DNA from: Neelides folsomi
Taxonomy: Eukaryota; Arthropoda; Collembola; Neelipleona; Neelidae
NCBI GenBank assembly: GCA_034687125.1
Contig: JAQGBZ010000017.1
Span: 372,001-436,000, forward strand
Length of the DNA stretch: 64,000 nucleotides
Reading direction: 5' to 3'
The notes under the pieces are model-generated. The model had not been told where the DNA came from. It did not search any database and saw nothing but the letters and a program-made list of their open reading frames with translations. The position numbers were made by a program, and so were the translations under genes. Shown piece after piece: positions 39,701 to 53,600 of the stretch. Position 1 is the stretch's first letter; the number at the start of each line of letters is the position of its first letter.

Positions 39701-42700
39701 CCCGTTTTCGTGCCTTGCACCCCCCACTACATGGGGAACTTAAGGATGGCCGAAGGAGGCGGAGAGAAGAGTCGAGATGGCGGATCTTCTATGTGGAGCC
39801 AGTAGAAAGCAGCAGCAAGCACACTCGGTCCACACCCTCAGCAATGGAAGAAGGCAGAGGAGTGCATGGGAGCCATGAAGCCTCCTTCGCTCTCTTCTGT
39901 CCCTCTTATCCAAAACTATTATAATTTTAATTCAAACTCCTTCAACAGAATAAATAAAAAAAAGAAGTGAATTAGGAGAAAAGGGAAAGGTCAGCGTCTC
40001 TCTCGCGACTCAAAAGGATGCACATATAAGGTTAATAGGGAAAAAGGCTCTACCGCTCATCCAATAAAATACATGAACATATACCTCCATAGCTTCATAT
40101 CCCCTTTTCCTACTCCGATGAAGGGGAGAGAAGAGCATTAGATATATGGGGAGTAAAACTTCTGCGAAACACACACAACTCTTTCCCTTATATGTATTTT
40201 GAGCCCTACTATTATTTGTTACGCAATCCGGCCATCACATCTACTACCCAAGAGCATAAAGGCTTGCGCGCTCCCTGGTTTGACAACTTTCCTAATTTTA
40301 TCTCATCATTTTATTTCTCACCAATGATTTTTCTTTTTTACAATAATATGGGGAAGGAAAAGTTACACCACCAGAGATAATTAATTTAATAAGATTTAGA
40401 GAAGAAAAATTATAGAAGATAAAAGTGTTATAGATAGATAATATTCAAAATGAGTATTATCTATCTATAAATGTAACGTCTTTACATAGTGTATATTTAT
40501 ATAGGTATTAGTATATTTATAAAAGATACTTAATAATTTCAACTTATATTCTCTTTTATAAACTAAATGTAACGCAAAATACTTTTAATTTACCCATCAA
40601 AATAAAAAAATCGTCAAACAAGAGAGCGCGCAAACCTTTATGCTCTTGGGTAGTATATACCATTATATACAGAATGATACTTTTCTCTTTCTCTCTCCCA
40701 CACGGATATTTTCCCCCTTCTAAACATAGAGCCGAGCCGCTCTGAGAAAGTCATTACGGTCCATAACGACCTCACCGTTTTATCTTCAGATCCCAAGAGA
40801 TAATTTCTTCGAAACGAGTCGTATTATTAATGATAATGAGATTCAGTTGAATAAGAATAAGAGAAGCCTCTTCGTACATTACAAAGAAACAAATATTGCC
40901 TAAAAGAATCAATTCCCTTTTCAACTCCTTATTTCTTATGTAAACTTGAATTAATCAAACTAAATCTAAATTCAATTTGTCCTCCTAATCAATTGATAAA
41001 AATTTTGTACAATTCCATTATTAATTTTCAAGACTTTTCCCTTCTCATACGGCGTAGAATAGTATACGTAGTAGAAGTAACCAGTTGAAGAGAGGTATAT
41101 AAAATACATAGAGAGAAGAGCAAACGTGAGTCTTTCGCAGACCTGACATCATAAGCCCATGACGTGAAGGAGCAGACAATGGGTAGAGGAGAGAAGAGAG
41201 AGGGGAGTAAAAAAGCTGAGCTTTTATGGAGCCAGCCTATGGAGGTGGTTCTTGGGAGAAAAGCCTCATCATGAAGGGAATGGGTGAGTCTGTTGGAATG
41301 GTGGAAGGCAGAGTCCATGCAATCTTCATGTCCCTATGCCCCACGTATATCGACCCACAGCGGCAAAAAGGAGGATGGAGTCCCGGGCGAACCTCCTCGA
41401 TCAGCCATCGAGGCTCGAAAGGACGAGGTAGAACTCACTTTGCCTCCCTCTTGCATTTACCACCAGCCGCCAAACTACCACGACCCGTTCCCCTTCTTTA
41501 CAACACCCTTCTCCCTCCATCTTCCCGCCCCAACTACGACCCGGACCCGCCGTCGACCTAAAATGACGTCACGCGGCTGGCCTACCCGATCAACCGACTT
41601 CTCAGCACAGCCATTGCCATCCTCTCCATCCGGAGACCTGAGCCGAAGAGAGTGGAGCACACACATACATACTACACTTACACACACACACACACACACC
41701 AACAAGGTTTAAAGGAATCGACTCAACCGGAGCTCCCTTCGCTACAACCTCCCATACCTATGACACCAACAACACCTTCAGTCAAAATCTACTCTCGACG
41801 CTCTTCCAATCAATATATGATATAAATGATCAAAAGTAATCAACTTAATCCCGCCAGCCTAGCCGCAATAAACTCTTTGCTCTCAACCTCTTTCAACACT
41901 TCCTCTTTCCGCCCACTCAACCCGTCCAGACTCTTCATGGCTTTTGTGGCATCCTGTCAAGGAACCGTCACTTTTTGGAATTTCAAAAATGGGAAGCCCA
42001 AAATTTCCAATTATAGACAAAATATAAATGACGTTTCGCACTAGAAACGGATGAAACATGACTCGCCTCTGACATTGATATTTATATAATTTATAACTTG
42101 GCATTAAGTAACAATTCCGCCGAGACTTATGAGGCCTTTTAGTCAGAGTAGGAAAATGTAAAAAGCAATAGTAGAGACACTCGAGGCTCGAGAGTGTTCT
42201 CGATATATACCCAACTGACAATGAAATTAATAATAAACGAACTACATACCCCTGACTCCGGATAAGCGTTGCTATTTGAGTTGGAATTGGAAGGAGAGGA
42301 GCCTTGTGGTCTGTGGGATGGGGAGCTCGAGTTGTTGGTTCCTTGTGGTGGAGGCAGTTGAGGTTGGGCCGAAGACCTGGAAGCTGAGGGCGACGGCGGG
42401 TTCGGACCTCCACTCTGATGGTTCATTTGATGATGGTGTTGTTGTTGAACGAGGGAAGGTGAAGGCGGCGGCGGCGGAGTCGACTTCGGCGGCTGTCCCT
42501 CTCCACTGGACGAGGAGTTTGAAGGCGGCGGAAGGCCCGGAGACTCGCTCCCAACTCCGCCCTAAACATAACACAAAAATTGAATTAAATAGGAACATGT
42601 TGGAAAAACCTCTCTTGGCACGCACTTTCGCCAGAGATCAATTAGCGAGACAATGAGCCCCAATGAGGAAAGTATTGGTGGAGACCATAAGGAGCCTTGA

Positions 42701-45700
42701 CCTACCATTCTTCAAACATACCATAATAATCGCCACTTCATTCCGGATTCACTTCAAAAAAAGAATTTGTAATTGAATCCATCCCCCACGCATTTCTTTA
42801 TTATCTCCATATGGGCTAAAATGGATCACCCTCAATGACCATTTAACTAGGTATTTAACTTGTTAGACATTAAATTGTTAGTGATATAATGTATATCTAC
42901 GTTTTAACGTAACGTAGATGTAAGTAAATATACAATTAATTTATCTGTCAATACATATTGTTAGTATATAAACCAAGCTTTACATCCATTTATGTAATTA
43001 CAAATTCTTCTATTACATTTAGACTCAATTTACGGTATCACGTAATTTGAATAACACTAAAATCATCATTGTTTCATTTAAAATCATCAAAGTGTAACGA
43101 TCCACTCAAACAGTACAAATAATTCATTGAATTAAATTAAATACTGGAGAAGCATGGGGTGTATACCCAATGTAAACACAAGTGAATGAAATATTAATGT
43201 AGAAAGTGAAACAGAACAAACGGGATTTCATCGTGTCTTATCAGTTCCTCTGAAATTAAAGGTTAACATCAAGGACGTTCGAGACTCAACTCGGTCAATG
43301 AATTTGAGATTCAGAAGTTGGAGCATGAGAGAAGTCTCTACGGAGTTGGTCGTAGTAAAAAGGTCGGGAGGACCCCGCAGTGTTCTCTTGGATGACCATC
43401 TCACATAGGTCGCGTTTATTGGGGAGTAGTGTAAAGATAAAGCCTCACGTCAACGATCCAGAGATAAAGAACACTGTTTCTGGTATATATGTATATGAAC
43501 CCCCAACTATAGGGTTTGATCGTCTCTCAAATGAAGGACATAAATAGGGACCCCTATTACTTTACTTATATGGGTCTAAATGCAATGTGCCTTCCTGCTT
43601 CCCGCATATCCTCCACTTAAATTATATCCCTATAATCTCCCGTTCCTATACGACCTTAACTATTATGTTACTTATCCCTCCTGAACTTCAACTCTCGGTT
43701 TCATTTGTGAGAGAGAGGACAGGAAGGAGCACACACTTTCTCAATGAAATGGACCAGTCCATTATGCCAATAGTTTAGGGTTGCCTTCGGATACAACCTT
43801 CTTCCCGCCTCCATAACCAATCCAACCCACGCATATAAAAAAGAGAAAAGATAGAAAATTTTGGACTCTTTCTCCACCTCGACTCTTCTTAAAGAGTTTT
43901 TACAATCAGACACTCTTCAATTTCGTTCCACCCACCAGCTAAATCTAGATTCAGCCCAACTTCTTTAAAAAGTTTGAGACGGAGACGGAAATTCCCTCCC
44001 TTCCGAAATAAGAAAGGAGAGGAAGTACGGGGAAATGAGTCCAAAATCAGGCCTAGCATTTAAATATACACTTGAGTGAGAGAAAAAGAGAGAGAGAGAA
44101 TGTGTAAAAGGATCGTGTTTGGGTGAGATAGGATGAGGCAATGTCAAGTGTCGCATTTAATTCTTTCCTCAGAGGATCCTTGAACTTCAAACGAAGAAAG
44201 TTGTGAGAAATTCGGGTATAATTAATCTTTGGAGTCTTTCATTCATCCGAGTGAGTTGTAGAGTAGTAGGCCACGTTCGACCCTCACTCAATCTAACACA
44301 TATACTCGTATATAATGATGGAGAAAGAGGGAAGTTTAGATATATAAAAAGGCTGTGGTTCGAATTTGTACTCTGGAGGAGTATAATGGGACCCATTGGC
44401 ATGCACTCCCAACTACGGAATGCCTCAACAACCGGAAATTTTCCTTTGAGATCTTCAACACCCAGCCTCCCCTCATCAAATCAGTCTGCCAGCCTCAACG
44501 AAAGCAAAGACAAGTGAACCAAAATACACACACACACACACTCACACTCAACATAATTGCCTCACAATTTATCTAGAAAAGAGCCCCAAGTTTTTTTCAC
44601 TCAACCTAGGTTAGTCCCTGACTCCAAAGACACAACGACAAGTCTCGCACTTCAACATTATGTGTGTACAAATGTCCTACTTTTCACTTTGCTTATCAGT
44701 CACTTCAACACACGATGAAATGATTAAAACCACTGCATAAATAAACGTAAACTCATTTCAAACTATTTGTATGATATTTAAATGAACAACAACAAAATCC
44801 GAAAGTGCATTCACGTTTAATTATGCAATGCATAAGCTGAGCATTGAGCTGAATAGTCAAGTTTATCTCCGACCATGTATTGGAATACAATGCATTGCCA
44901 TTCAGTGATCTGTACATAAGTTGTATGTGTGTATTTTTACTATATACTAAAAGACTGAGTTTATTCTAGCTAAAGAAGTTCGGAAGAAAGAATGAAAAAA
45001 AGGGGCTTCCGTACATAAAAACTCTTCGCGTAGGAATAAACGATTACCTTATCTTCCCATTCACGGACATTTTTTCTTTAGAAAAAAATCCGGCTGATAT
45101 AAGTCCGGAACCTACCGCAATTCTCCAATCTTCAGCTCTGTCCTGTCATGATGATTCATATTCATGACGGCGACCCAGAGGTAAAGATTTTTTATGAAAC
45201 CCGTCCCTGCCCTCCTCATTAAACGCTATTTTACTTATAATCCGTGTGAGGAACCGGAATCTCGGCAGGCCTCCTAATTTCCACCAAAAACCCCCACGTG
45301 CTCAATGGGACTCATCGTCAATGAGTTCTTTGGTGAGGAAAGGATACTCGTTCTTACCGGAGGATAATGAGAAGGGGGTTGTTGGTTTGAAGGCGGAGGA
45401 GGTCCAGGCGGGTAGTGGGCCTGATTCTCCCCAGGTCGGGGCGGAGGGAGGTTCGGGGGGTACGGCCGTTGTTGTTGTTGTTGAGCATGAGGCGGCTGCG
45501 AAGGCGGGGGAGGATAATGGGGTGACTGAGGAGCAGGCGGAGGAAATTGTTGATGTTGCCCTGGCGGGGGCGGACCTCCTCCAGCGTGATGCGGACTGTA
45601 ATATTGCCCAGGTCCCGATGGTGGCGGCGGCGGTCCAGGCGGCCCCCTTCCGGGTCCTGGCGGAGCACCCTACAAGAAAACAAAAATGTCAACTTTCATT

Positions 45701-47638
45701 CTATCGACTTACTCAAATTGAGGATTTGAGTTCTTGAAATTAGAAATTACAATGAGTCAATTAGCGGAGGAAGGGAAAAGGAAATGGTCGTCTTGCATAA
45801 TACATGAACCCTTCCTCCAATTCTCCCAAAAGTACGAGATGATATATGAGGTTAGGGAAGGAGGAAGATGGGGAGGCGCTCTGAAAATTATGGCTCAGAG
45901 CGGCTCATAACTGGGAGGTGATCATCGGTGCGTACGTTCGCCAAATTCCCTATATTTCCCCCCATTTTTTGATCTACAGCTCGGAATTCGTTAAAGATTT
46001 CCGACTCCAATTTCCGCCCACTGCCAATTCGGGAAAATATATAACATGTTTTTCAATTTTCTTCTTCTGAATTAAATTGAATGCCGTATGGGTAAAACAA
46101 ATATACATGTAGACTCGACGTGATCACGAGGCGTGAGTCGTGGTGCTTCAGACGTGACTGCAATATCCCATGGCATTGGCAAAGAAGAATTTGAATTTGA
46201 CCCCATGTGCTTTTATTGAATTGCTTGAATTTGGTTATGAGGGGAGGTAGAGAATGGAGAGAGTCAGTGGGTAATTCAGAAAGACCCGGCATTCGGGAAA
46301 GACGAGTAAGACGACCCAACCACTCCATCTCAGAATGGAGGAAGATAAAAGAGAAAAGTTTTTCGAGGAGAAAACCCTATGCAATTCCAATTCGCATTCA
46401 TGAAACCCTGACATTGACCTTCTTTCCTCTCTATCTCATTCAGTAACAAATACAAGATCTCACTATATAGCCAACTTCACACACTCGTAAATTCCACATC
46501 CATTTACTATTCCCGCACTTCCATATTCTCATTTTTTACCCTTGATCACAAATAGCTCAAAAGGGGCTTTTATATAAAACTTTACATCGGTCTGAATTCC
46601 TCATTCACTAATACTAGTCAGAGAATGTAAATTAAATGAACCACTGAATACGCGGGTTAGAATTTATAATCATCGAGCCTTAAATGGGTTAAATAATTAA
46701 TTAATTTGCAAATGCATTATACATACGTTAGACTATTGTATATTAATTCCGTTTTAGAGCCGTGATAAAAAGTGATTGTTATAGTTTTGAACCATTCTAT
46801 CTTGAGTACTTTTCTCCACATATGGCTTCTTATAAAACGAAAAGGTAATTAGACTGCATATATCTACATAATAGAGCCAAATACTCCCGGTATATAAAAT
46901 AGATAGGTAGTTACAATAGTTGAGCAATGCATTTCGTATCTTAAGTAGTCTCAGACTGACAGACATATACACATCTCGGTATCCGCTCATTCTCATTCAA
47001 GACGATTCTCACATCCGGTACACTTTGCCAATAGACATTTAGACTCAAGTTCAGCTCCAAACTTCCAAAGACACACATTTTATTCGAAGATTCAGATCCA
47101 GAATAATGAACTTACATCGTCGATATAAGGCATATTATCTTGATTAAAACCCGACTTTGAATTTCAATTATTTCCACTTCGTTGTCTATAGAGGAAAAAG
47201 GAGGAATGGCAAAGGTACAGAAATGGACGTTATCTTTAAAGGGAGCCATTAGTCCTCCAGACCAGCTCTTCTATAAAAGATAAACCTTTTGTTTCTATTT
47301 ACTATCAAATCGGACGCGGAGGAACGAAGGAAGTGAAAGAGAGGAAGGAGTCGAAGAAGAAGGGAGCCTTAAATGGAATCCAATTGGAAGCGGAGGCTAT
47401 AAATATGAAATGGGGTATTGATTCACCTTTGCTCAAACTGCTTCCCCATATCCTCCTCCTCATTACTTGGGAGAACATCCCAGTTTTCCCAATAATATCA
47501 CATCAATTCCACTTTCTCCCAAGAATTCTCAACAAAGTTATTAGGGCATCCTGTTCGGAGACTCGGGAGCTCTTATTCAATAAAACACACACACACTCTC
47601 TATCCTCCTTCCATCCGGCGGTAGAGAAAATTGAGAAA

Positions 47639-47673
<35 letters not shown>

Positions 47674-50600
47674 GTTAGGAAATTCTGAAACTTTCCTTCT
47701 TAGACACAACTTCCTATTTACTCCATTTACATTTCCACTCCACTTCATAACTTATTTACACCTCCGATTTATCTTTCGCCTTTTTCTGAATGCAATTATT
47801 GATACATTTATAAAAATTCATTTTGCAACATTTAATAAACATAGTGAATTAAAAGTTAGGGACTGAAAATGAAATTTTAACAACATTTATAATCTTAATT
47901 AATACAATCGTAAAATCGTAATAAAGGAAAATTGTTTATTATACAATTAATTGAATCATTCCTTTCCTCGTAGCATTAACCTCATTTAAAATAATTTTGT
48001 ATTTAAATGTTCTGAATTTTATGCGAATTTGATTTGAAAATAAATAATTTATTCCGAATTCAAGATACCGAAAGAGAAAGCCCATAGGGATTGAATAATG
48101 ACTTACAAATTCTATAATGAAGAATATGTTACATAAAAGGCATACAAATATTGAATAAATATTAAATAATAATACAATTTGACATTATAACTCATTTAAT
48201 AATTGAGGTTTGAAATCAAAATGCTTGGCTATACGAATATTGAACAATATCAAAACTTGTTTGACTCATTCATGAAAAAGAAGTTTGTAAATACATAGTA
48301 AAAAAAGAAATTGACCACAAACAAGCACAAGCTCAAATATTTCTCCTAATACAAGATTTGATCCCAAGTAAGGGAAAAGGTAATATTGGAAGTCAAAAGG
48401 ATACATAATGTGACAGGTGAGGGGAATTTAATTTTTAGTAATGAGCCACAGTTTGATCCATCTCTCAGATCCCTTCCTGGAATATACGGTAGAAGAGAGG
48501 AAGTCTGCAGAGAGCTGTCAAACTCAGGCGCTGACTCAGGAGTTAGGACTCTAGAAGGCAAAATTGGAGCTCTGGTGTAATTTGTAATTATTTCTCTCAA
48601 CTCCTTTTCTCCCGTCCATCCAACTACATATTTCCAATGAAATTATACAATGAGAGAGAGACGAGTCGCTAATTGGCAATGGAATTACAATTTATTACAA
48701 TTAATATCATCCATCTATTTCAATTTCCATGAGTGAGCCAGTGAGGCATGGAAAGAGCCAGTCGGGCGCAGTGGATTGTGAATTATTAACTGCCCGAGAA
48801 ATATTCGGGAGAGATGCTTCCTCGACAAAGCCTCTCCGGCAAATGATGTGAGACCCGAGGCTCCTTGACTATTTTCCCTAACCCGACTAGGGTGAAACAG
48901 CAAATTCCCATTACCTTCCTCTGTGTAAGCATGTCAGTATGAGAATGAGCCGAACTACGGCGATTCCTCCCTCACAAAACATCCGCCTTTCATTTTGGCC
49001 CCGAGCCAGGGAAAACATTCGGACTCACTGCCTGCCTCAACCTCTGTTGAAGACAACCATCGGCGGAATCCGCCGCCAAGACCTTTATTTTCTAATTAAA
49101 AAATACGATGCATCCCCGCCGAGGCTCCTTTATTCAATGTGAAGAATGGATAAGGGAAAAAGAGACTCGTATCATCCGAGTGAAGCTCAGCATAGTAAAA
49201 AGAGGGAAAAGATAGGGAGCCAGAATAGGAAAATATTCTGGGCAGAGGGAGAGAACTGAGAGAAGTACGTGTATCGATCCTAGCTCAGCTCGTGAAATAA
49301 ACCCGAGGAGAAGGGAGCAAAGGGAGGGAGAGAGAGAGGAAACCCGGGTAGTCGGGGATAGAGGAGAAAATGGATGGTTGGAAACTCGAGACAAGCCCGA
49401 ACCAAACTTCAAGTTTCTCATCCACCTCGGTGGAAACGTTGGCTCTCACATTATCCAACGCCTACTCTCCATCCTCTTCGTCACCGGGAAGTTTAGCCAG
49501 AAGAGTTATCCAACTTCTACCCTCTCCCTTCCAAATTCCCAAGAATCACGACCCATGGTCAACAAAAGCCCCCTTCCCCAGGTTACCCAGACAGCCCAGT
49601 CTCCTCCAACGTCCAAGTTATTGAATGATCAAAATTCATGAAGATTGATTCTCAATGAGCTTTTACCCCAATCAACCCACTACTTATCAAATGAAACAAA
49701 ATGAGGTCTACGATTGGGAAGGTGGGTTTGTATGAATTGAAGCTCTCGTTCCCTCCCTCAGCACGGGAACTCCAAATAGGGTGGAATGGTGAATGGGAAT
49801 TAGAGTAGAGATGAGGATCGGGAGAGAAAGAAATCGGGTCAACATGGGACTTACTTTTGGAGTAAAGGGGAACTTCGGCATTTCAGCAAATCGGGTAAGG
49901 CGGATGAAAGAGGGGCTCGATAAATTGCCTTCTAGAGAGCCGGCAATCTTCCACGTGGAACTTTTCCTTTATGCCCTGCATACCATTAGAAGTCACTCCA
50001 ACTTCATATCTCTCCATCGGAGGTGTCAACAAAGCCCGGCACTTCTCTTCTATCTACTCACATGCTAACGGGAGAAAAGGACTCTACAATTGAAGCCCCA
50101 TTTATTATTACCTACCTCTCGGCCAACACGTTTTAAAGGTTTCTATCTTCTACATATCGTATTGCTTTGACTCATACTCTACATATAACTATCCCTATTT
50201 GACGATTCCTCCTTCATTAAATTTATTGAGCCTCTATATATGTGTAAGCCCTCCAGCTCTCAATTTATTATTTAATACAAGGAAACTTACACAAGCTCCC
50301 TTTTATTTACTCTTCCCCATCTCCATTCCCATTCCACTCATTGTGAAAGTCATAATGTCAACGACAATGTTCCAGATCCATAAAAACTTTGAGTCCCATT
50401 TTCAAAAAAATGAGTCTGTCAATAGGGAGACCTTTAAAAGGTCACACGCTGACTTCCACTCCCAATTTACAATCAACGTAAGAAAAGAAGGAAGCATTAA
50501 GAATCAAAAGTGGACCCGGCATTACGAACATAATATATAAAATATGTACAAGGTTTTTATATAAACCTGGATCCATATTATATCTTGTTAAAGCTTCTCG

Positions 50601-53600
50601 TGAAAACAAGGGAAATGATCGTAAGTTGTATTTATATCTGTCATGAAGGAACGTGCGTGCCGAAAAAAAACTTCATTGATACACACCACGATGAAAAGTG
50701 TGGATTTCGACTCCACATACTCTCCGGACTACAGAGCGTCAAATCTTTGGCAAGTAATAGACCTTATTCCGAACATGCACTCTCCTTTAATGTCCCTTAT
50801 TAAAATTGAACGAGAGAGAATTGAGTCGTATATAATCTCTAATTAGCTTGCCTCAGATAAGACGACAAACTAGGTGCTTTTTAATACTTAACTTCAGAAC
50901 CAGGAAATTATGCGACAATATTCACCGAATTTCGAGACCCATATAACCCTAAACATAAATTCACTCAAAAACTCCTTTTGTGTTGAGCTCATTGAATATT
51001 CCTTTCTTACTACTCCTTCGTAGTATCAGTAGACTAAAAATGAAGAGATCGTAAATTTCATGCATATATGCCTAGAAATATTTTTGAACTCCTTTCACGG
51101 TTCCTTTATCAAAGAATGATGAAAGCGCAAGTTGAGTAAAGGAGATTGGCGGGCGAACGAGGGAAATTAAAGAGAAGCAGAGGGTAGAGAAGGAAGTAAA
51201 GCAATTTAAAAAGGAATGGGATATATCACGATATGATATAGGAAGAGTCCTTCTCATTCCCAACAACTCTCTTCCTACAAAGTGAAGTGAGTAGGTCAAG
51301 ATCTTGGAGGGAAATAATTAAAGTGGGAGCTCCATTCATCGAATCCATTGAGTTGGTTTCATTGAGGTGACTTACGTCGTACACCTGCTCTTCCATCACC
51401 ACCTCGAACAATTACCCATATCACCCACCCTTACTCATTTGACAATCTCTTTTATCTTCAACACAATGGTGACCTATCCTGGACAATGGGCCGGTTTACG
51501 AGAATCCCGAACCAGCAGGCCCATCCAGCAGAGATGCTCAAGATCAGTTTCATCCCCAAAAGACCTGACTCATCAATTATTTGCACGTTTCCCTCCATTA
51601 TACTCCACTATAATAAGACCTCGTTCGAATTTGAAAGACCACTCACTCCAAATCAGCGTATTTTACATCTAATAAAAAGCTATCAAGGAAGATTGGACCA
51701 ATATAAATAATCATTGTTTGTTTCTTCTATTGTATTATTCACAATGTCTATCAGTGAATTAAATCATACCTTTAATCAAGTTAATTTTTATTTTATCAAC
51801 GGCGGTATGTAAAGTAAAAGAAGTAAAAGAAGTAAAGAGAGTCATTCATATTCAGTATTTTGTATTTAGCTATTTACGCATAATATATTATATACGTGTT
51901 AGGACTATAAGACTATTGAACTTTTGACCGTCTTATTCATATAATATTGTTAAAATGCTGAGGCATGTGTGTAATTTCAAATATAGGATTAGTGCTTTCG
52001 AGATAAGTTGAACGCATCGTCTAAAACAGCGGTTCTGCAAAAGGTTAAACTCGTATAGCTTGATGAGGAAATAGGAAAAGTGTGTAAACGAACATATAGG
52101 GTCATTCAGCTCATTGATGATACACAGTGAGAGTAAATCATCTTAACAAGATAACAAAGTAATTTAGTCAGTTGTCAATCTGTTTAGTATGAAATTGTTG
52201 GATATGATAACCTCCATGTGCTTCTGTTTACTTTATTTCCAATTGTACATCTATTGTATTAGACCTTGCAGTGGTTAGATATTTTAATAGTTATGAAAAC
52301 TCGTTTGTCTGCGTCTGAGGCCCAAACTGACTCTTTTTGGGTATGGTGAGAGTTAAATAATAATGGTAGACACAAGTCATAGGGCAAGAGCTGGATGTCG
52401 TTTGGGAATGGTAATAAGGAGAGGAAAAGTGAATTTTTTGGCCGTCGAGTGGAATTGATTGTCGTGGGAGAGGGGACTGTTTATATTGTATTAGGATGAG
52501 CATTAGGCGTGTCCCGCTAGGAAGCTGAGTCGGAGCATATCATATATATTCGAAGGGATAAGCCATCGGAGGGAAGGAGATTGAAGCATGTTCAATGTGG
52601 ACTTTTTCGGCACCAAAAAGGACCAACTCCACGTGCTCGCTCTCCTCACTTTTCAATTCAATCCAATGAAGGAGATGAAAAAGCCGACAATGCCCAGTCT
52701 TCCCAACAACACTGCGACTCGAGAAGTTCGATTCTCTCCCATTCCAGCAAATCCTCTAAATGAGGGGAGAAAAGAACGGAAGACGGAATTGCCAATTGGA
52801 TCCCGATTATGCAACATTCCTGGGATGCCTTCTCGATTGATATGAAACTGGAGACCCTTGAGGAACTCCGAGAGAGGTATTTGACTCTTCGGATTGACAC
52901 GTGAGATTAAATGAGGATTTTACCTGGCGGTACATGGACTGCTGCTGCTGCGAGAGCATATGCTGAGACGAGGGCGGATGACCGTAGGAATTGACTGGAG
53001 GTCCATTGGAGGGTGGCGGGGGCCCTGGAGCCCAGTGGCCACCGTAGTCGCCTTTTGAATGTGGGGCATAGCCATGGTCATACCCACCCGTTGGCGGATA
53101 CATGTGTTGACCTGACGGCATCGGCTGGGCTCCGCCAGCCCCTCCTCCGCCCGACGACTGAAGAAGCTGATTCAGCGTAGGAGTCGGCCCTCCCGCCTGG
53201 CTGATCGTTTGGCCCGAAATACCCGGTTGATTGCTAGGCGGCGGCGGGTAGCCGCCTCTCTGCTGTGCCTGTCCAGACTGAGGAGGATACTGGCCAGATC
53301 CCGGTCCTTGCTGCTGCGGCTTACCTGTGAACAACAACAACATCTCACATTTTATTATATTTTCCATATCTCTCGATCGCATCAAAATTATGCATGTTGT
53401 TGTAAATAATAGAGAAGAAATGAGTCTTCCGCTCAGCACATTCCTCTGGAATAAATTCAACTCTTTGGGGTCGAACGGGATTGAAAATACCAGGAGGGAA
53501 ATTGGTTCACATCGTCGAAATTCTCTAGTCGATCTTTTATAGTCGAACTGAGCTTATGTTTACCGGGGAATCTCATAGGCGGCTGTTGAGAAGGATATGG

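Larger units (their letters stand above)
37556..42249 (-). other. Osa intron 4 (4.7 kb) with one inserted element
   Basis: It holds the inverted-repeat element at 40244-40653, a GC-richer block at about 41220-41640 and a CA microsatellite at 41681-41699. A 132-codon open frame at 38050-38448 shows no family match. Confidence 0.75.

Noticed and set aside
41226-41712. Two overlapping plus-strand open frames (111 and 142 codons)
   Set aside because: Both come from the same GC-rich block and a CA repeat (a Thr-His run at the end). Overlap in different frames points to base composition.
47333-47866. 177-codon open frame on the plus strand
   Set aside because: It runs through a GA microsatellite (an Arg-Glu repeat) inside an osa intron, has no family resemblance and no splice partners.
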